Of a stretch of DNA of 64,000 nt, positions 63,994-64,000 are shown one piece after another. How positions within the stretch are numbered: position 1 is the first letter of the stretch; each line of letters starts with the position of its first letter. The position numbers and the translations under genes are program-made. The DNA comes from Bacilli bacterium. GTDB taxonomy: Bacteria > Bacillota_I > Bacilli_A > RFN20 > CAG-826. The stretch spans positions 129,015-193,014 of the forward strand of contig CAAGAN010000033.1 in assembly GCA_900767825.1 (NCBI GenBank), given 5' to 3'. Under the pieces are notes generated by a model that had not been told where the DNA came from, did not search any database, and was given only the letters and a program-made list of their open reading frames with translations.

Positions 63994-64000
63994 ACTTATA

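Noticed and set aside
1..64000. A mycoplasma-like genetic code (UGA as Trp), suggested by low GC, lipoproteins and leaderless-type starts.
   Set aside because: UGA ends several genes (for example at ATGA overlaps and after phnE and the kinase gene), and tryptophans are all TGG, so code 11 applies.
1..64000. Mobile elements, prophage, CRISPR or integrated plasmid.
   Set aside because: No transposase, integrase, direct-repeat array or sudden change of codon style was found; the region reads as ordinary chromosome with lipoprotein-rich stretches.

Overview
The window is AT-rich, densely packed bacterial chromosome from a low-GC Gram-positive lineage (class Bacilli, probably an uncultured gut-type group near Erysipelotrichales/RF39). 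Supporting signs are an RNase J-family protein with the RNase J2 C-terminus, the rimP-nusA-ylxR-ylxQ-infB-rbfA operon, two perfect CcpA cre-box matches, intrinsic terminators, many 'SC' lipobox lipoproteins with Ser-rich linkers, and GG-rich Shine-Dalgarno (SD) sequences. UGA is a stop codon (for example where genes overlap in ATGA), so this is standard code 11, not a mycoplasma code. No insertion sequence, prophage, CRISPR array, rRNA or integrase was seen. The lineage assignment is inference.

Layout, left to right. 0-7 kb: an SSB-like fragment, type I pullulanase, FtsK and an RNase J2-like protein. 7-10.7 kb: a tight GlpA-like / FAD oxidoreductase / DUF1667 / YfcE-like operon. 10.8-18.2 kb: an unknown SAM-fold protein, a cytidylate kinase-like protein, PNPase, a large GT-C-like membrane protein, S15 and a small lipoprotein. 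18.4-24.1 kb: GtrA-like flippase, FAD amine oxidase/mutase-like protein, TypA/BipA, RibF and TruB. 24.2-30.4 kb: a TtcA-like PP-loop enzyme with an apparent GNAT-like tail, then the translation/transcription operon read leftwards (rimP to rbfA). 30.6-38 kb: a membrane protein and a lipoprotein phosphoesterase, then a PhnCDE-type ABC transporter co-operonic with a polynucleotide-kinase-like P-loop protein and an MBL-fold hydrolase. 38-42 kb: DegV, a glycolipid-type GT4 glycosyltransferase, tRNA-Thr(GGT) and three related lipoproteins. 42-45 kb: pflB-pflA under a cre box. 45-48.5 kb: more lipoproteins, including a tandem duplicate pair. 48.5-59.2 kb: a leftward run of nudix-like gene, cardiolipin synthase, Fe-alcohol dehydrogenase, galM, galT, galK, YwaF-like, malQ, rimO and a Ser-rich lipoprotein. 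59.3-63.8 kb: phospholipase C-like protein, SLC45-type MFS transporter and an O-antigen-ligase-like membrane protein. The window ends in a strong promoter embedded in a palindrome, facing out of the window.

How it fits together. Pullulanase, 4-alpha-glucanotransferase, the Leloir enzymes (GalM, GalK, GalT) and pyruvate formate-lyase point to a fermenting, sugar- and starch-using anaerobe. Perfect cre matches upstream of pflB and upstream of the phnD-type transporter suggest CcpA control of both.

Most notable observations: (1) a TtcA-like enzyme with a GNAT-like C-terminal half; (2) a phosphonate-type transporter operon that ends in a kinase and an MBL hydrolase but has no C-P lyase; (3) a lipoprotein whose two halves resemble two neighbouring separate lipoproteins; (4) a recurrent pattern of a -10-like hexamer placed 6-9 nt before the ATG with no SD, suggesting leaderless mRNAs; (5) an RNase J with altered active-site residues; (6) a typA terminator written inside the 3' end of the convergent ribF gene.
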